In this document: positions 5,691 through 7,474 of the stretch, piece after piece | Position numbering within the stretch: the first letter of the stretch is position 1 | Layout: each line of letters begins with the position of its first letter | Assembly: GCA_964579675.1 (NCBI GenBank) | Contig: CAZOIA010000243.1 | Span: 1 to 7,474, forward strand | Reading direction: 5' to 3' | DNA: 7,474 nucleotides | Origin: CAZOIA01 sp964579675 | GTDB taxonomy: Bacteria; Planctomycetota; Phycisphaerae; UBA1845; PWPN01 | The notes under the pieces: model-generated | Databases searched by the model: none | Seen by the model: only the letters and a program-made list of their open reading frames with translations | What the model was told of the DNA's origin: nothing | Program-made: the position numbers and the translations under genes

Positions 5691-5775
5691 ATGTTGTTCT
5701 CTCTTTTTTGCCGTATCCGGACCGTCCGTGCAGGCTCTCGTTGTAATCAAGGCCTAAGGATACTGCTACTGTCCC

Positions 5776-5803
5776 CCCGCCGACCTGGGCGCGGAACGGC
5801 GGG
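5776..5803 (+). promoter_or_regulatory. Hairpin in the nagB leader before the ribosome site
   Basis: CCCGCCG (5776-5782) pairs with CGGCGGG (5797-5803) around a 14-nt loop, a 7-bp G-C stem. It ends about 20 nt before the ribosome site AAGGAG (5825-5830), so it leaves that site free. It may influence mRNA stability or be part of the larger leader fold. No T-tract follows, so a terminator is unlikely. Confidence 0.35.
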
Positions 5804-5838
5804 CATTCTATCGCTTCTGCTCAAAAGGAGACAACGTA

Positions 5839-6621
5839 ATGGAGGTAGTGATCTGTCCGACGTATGACGACATGAGCAAGGGCGCAGCCAACGTGGTGGC
5901 CGATCTCGTGCGGGCCAAGCCCGACGCCGTGCTGGGTTTCGCGACCGGGTCATCGCCGATCGGGCTCTACCGGGAGCTGATCCGCAGGCACCGCCAGGGG
6001 CAGCTCGATTTCTCGCAGATCACGACGTTCAACCTCGACGAGTACGTCGGCCTGCCGCCGGATCACCCGCAGAGCTATCATTACTTCATGTTTGACAACC
6101 TCTTCAATCATATCAACGTGTCCCGCGACGCGATTCACATCCCGCTCGGCATCTCGGACAACCACCGGGCGTCCTGCGCCGGGTATGAGCAGCAGATCAG
6201 GGAATCCGGGGGGATTGACCTTCAGATTGTCGGAATCGGGTCGGATGGGCACATTGCGTTCAACGAGCCGGGCACCTCGCTGGCGTCGCGCACCTCCCAG
6301 GTGACGCTGGCCAAGCAGACCATCGACGACAATGCCCGCTTCTTTGAAAAGACCGAGGACGTGCCGATCCACGCCGTCTCGATGGGCGTTGGCACGATCC
6401 TTGAGGTGCGCAAGCTCCTGATGGTCGTCAACGGCGCGAACAAGGCCGACGCGCTCGCGGCGGCCCTCGAAGGCCCCGTCACGTGCATGTGCACCGCCAG
6501 TGCCCTGCAACTGCATCCGGACGCCATCGTCTTCGCGGACGAGGCGGCAGCCGCTAGGCTCCGGATGCGCGATTACTACGATTGGATTCAGAAGCACAAG
6601 CCCAAGCAGCGTAGTGCCTAG
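5839..6621 (+). CDS. nagB: Glucosamine-6-phosphate deaminase
   Basis: A 260-residue cytoplasmic enzyme that converts glucosamine 6-phosphate to fructose 6-phosphate and ammonia, the last step of amino-sugar breakdown. The E. coli protein has 266 residues. Landmarks: the phosphate loop GFATGSSPIGLY (33-44), FNLDEYVGL (64-72) with Asp67 and Glu68, and GIGSDGHIAFNEPGTSLASRT (132-152 region) with Asp136, His138 and Glu143. These equal E. coli Asp72, Asp141, His143 and Glu148, so the active site is complete. The E. coli allosteric residues Arg158 and Lys160 are Ser153 and Val155 here, as in non-allosteric Bacillus-type enzymes, so activation by GlcNAc-6-P is probably absent. ATG follows AAGGAG (5825-5830) by 8 nt. 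A DUF4954 gene follows 121 nt later on the same strand. Confidence 0.96.
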   Translation: MEVVICPTYDDMSKGAANVVADLVRAKPDAVLGFATGSSPIGLYRELIRRHRQGQLDFSQITTFNLDEYVGLPPDHPQSYHYFMFDNLFNHINVSRDAIHIPLGISDNHRASCAGYEQQIRESGGIDLQIVGIGSDGHIAFNEPGTSLASRTSQVTLAKQTIDDNARFFEKTEDVPIHAVSMGVGTILEVRKLLMVVNGANKADALAAALEGPVTCMCTASALQLHPDAIVFADEAAAARLRMRDYYDWIQKHKPKQRSA

Positions 6622-6642
6622 GAGCTGACGTTGCCTATTCGC

Positions 6643-6716
6643 GTACGAGCCGCACCCGTCAGGAAGCGGCCTGGTTGGCGGACAGACGACCGCTCCCTTA
6701 CGATCGCGGCTCATAC
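6643..6716 (+). promoter_or_regulatory. Extended hairpin between nagB and the DUF4954 gene
   Basis: GTACGAGCCGC (6643-6653) pairs with GCGGCTCATAC (6706-6716), 11 positions with one C-A mismatch. Inside, AGGAAGCGG (6661-6669) pairs with CCGCTCCCT (6690-6698), 9 positions with one mismatch, capped by a small CTG/CAG pairing. The whole 74 nt folds as one rod with small internal loops. No T-tract follows, so it is not a classic terminator; it ends 14 nt before AAGGGAG (6730-6736), the ribosome site of the next gene. It could set the expression ratio of the two genes by blocking exonucleases or pausing polymerase. Confidence 0.45.
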
Positions 6717-6742
6717 CATGAGGAGTCTGAAGGGAGAACGGG

Positions 6743-7474
6743 ATGAGTGAGCTGAAAACCCTTCCAATGGAATCCCTGGGCCACAACTTCATAGAGGGGC
6801 CTCACGTCCCCGAGGGCAAGGACGAGTATTACCTGCGAGACGAGCAGTCGCCGCGGCCGGCTGCCGGTTACCGGCACCTGAGGGCCGACGAAATCGAGAC
6901 CCTGGTCAAGAACGGGAACACCGCCGACAACTGGGACAACCTTCTGGTCACCGAACAGTTCGTGCCGCACCAGATCAAGAACTGCGAGTTCTACGGGCTG
7001 GTGCGGATCGGCCGGCTGGAGGAGGTCGTACTGCAGTACCACGAGGTGTGCGTGCCGGTCGGCATCACCAGCAGCCGGATCATCGCCTGCGATATCGGCG
7101 ACGACGTCGCCATACACCACGTACGGTACCTGGCCCACTACATTATCGGGAACAACTGTATTCTGTTGAACCTCGACGAGATGCACGCGACGAACCACGC
7201 CAAGTTCGGCAACGGAATTGTCAAGAACGGCGAGCCGGAGGACGTGCGCATCTGGCTCGACCTCGTCAACGAGGCGGGCAGCCGCTGCGTCATGCCCTTC
7301 GACGGCATGACCGCGGGCGACGCGTACCTCTGGGCGAAGTACCGCGACGATCCGCAACTCCTGGAGCGGCTCGGCGAGATCACCCAGCGGATGTTCGACT
7401 CCCGGCGGGGCTTCTACGGCACCGTCGGCGATGGCTGCGTCATCAAGAACAGCCGCATCATCAAGGACGTCAAG
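6743..7474 (+). CDS. DUF4954 left-handed beta-helix protein, 5' part
   Basis: Only the first 244 residues lie in the window and the frame is still open at the edge; family members have about 650 residues. The region YRHLRADEIETLVKNG (43-58) and the following NWDNLLVTEQFVPHQIKN (63-80) match the DUF4954 start as I know it from Bacteroidetes. Residues about 80-160 have hexapeptide-like turns of a left-handed beta helix: CDIGDDVAIHHV (116-127) and YIIGNNCILLNL (133-144). A helical insert follows (167-222), and the helix resumes at GTVGDGCVIKNSRIIKDVK (226-244). The fold is shared with GlmU-type and other sugar-nucleotide acyl- and nucleotidyltransferases, but the family's reaction is not proven. 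ATG follows AAGGGAG by 6 nt. Its place directly after nagB suggests amino-sugar metabolism. Confidence 0.88.
   Translation, partial: MSELKTLPMESLGHNFIEGPHVPEGKDEYYLRDEQSPRPAAGYRHLRADEIETLVKNGNTADNWDNLLVTEQFVPHQIKNCEFYGLVRIGRLEEVVLQYHEVCVPVGITSSRIIACDIGDDVAIHHVRYLAHYIIGNNCILLNLDEMHATNHAKFGNGIVKNGEPEDVRIWLDLVNEAGSRCVMPFDGMTAGDAYLWAKYRDDPQLLERLGEITQRMFDSRRGFYGTVGDGCVIKNSRIIKDVK

Noticed and set aside
5507..5838. glmS ribozyme or known riboswitch before nagB
   Set aside because: The conserved glmS core (AGCGCC near its 5' end and the pseudoknot segments) is absent, and I found no match to the fluoride, guanidine, SAM/SAH or cyclic-di-AMP consensus.
6718..6750. 10-codon reading overlapping the DUF4954 start (ATG at 6718, stop at 6748)
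   Set aside because: It has no ribosome site and its ATG touches the end of the hairpin. Translational coupling is possible but unsupported.

Overview
The window looks like a piece of a GC-rich (roughly 60% by eye) bacterial genome, most likely a planctomycete (Planctomycetota) or a close relative. This is inferred from gene content: a ThuA/Gfo-Idh-MocA fusion, a Tat-exported DUF1501 protein, and two exosortase-type (PEP-CTERM) surface proteins, a mix typical of that phylum. No rRNA, tRNA, insertion sequence, integrase or CRISPR array is visible.

Layout. (1) 1-1470: a near-consensus sigma-70 promoter with a dyad over its -10 and start site drives a short leader and an oxidoreductase gene whose N-terminus is only the second half of a ThuA domain. 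(2) 1471-1931: gene-free, with hairpins after the oxidoreductase gene, then a candidate promoter and a long foldable leader. (3) 1932-3847: two PEP-CTERM genes in the same direction, separated by a 14-bp perfect terminator-like stem; one is a secreted protein with a DGNLDDWG start, the other a beta-propeller-like protein. (4) 3774-5078, minus strand: a DUF1501 gene converging on the second PEP-CTERM gene and overlapping its last 74 bases. (5) 5079-5838: gene-free; an 8-bp tandem repeat directly upstream of the DUF1501 ribosome site, then hairpins, then a candidate promoter with dyads and a 125-nt foldable element leading to nagB. (6) 5839-7474: nagB (glucosamine-6-phosphate deaminase), a 74-nt extended hairpin, and the first 244 residues of a DUF4954 left-handed beta-helix protein cut by the window edge.

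How the genes may work together. NagB channels amino sugars (chitin, mucin or peptidoglycan derived) into glycolysis. DUF4954 lies directly downstream on the same strand with no terminator between and has the fold of sugar-nucleotide acyl/nucleotidyl enzymes, so the pair is plausibly an amino-sugar operon. The ThuA/Gfo-Idh-MocA protein is a probable sugar or polyol dehydrogenase. The PEP-CTERM and DUF1501 proteins are exported envelope or surface proteins. No exosortase and no DUF1800 partner lie in the window.

Most unusual points: the genuine-looking start of a half-ThuA fusion; the long-range 14-bp stem enclosing hairpins upstream of nagB, without resemblance to a riboswitch I know; the extended hairpin between nagB and DUF4954; and the octanucleotide repeat at the DUF1501 start.
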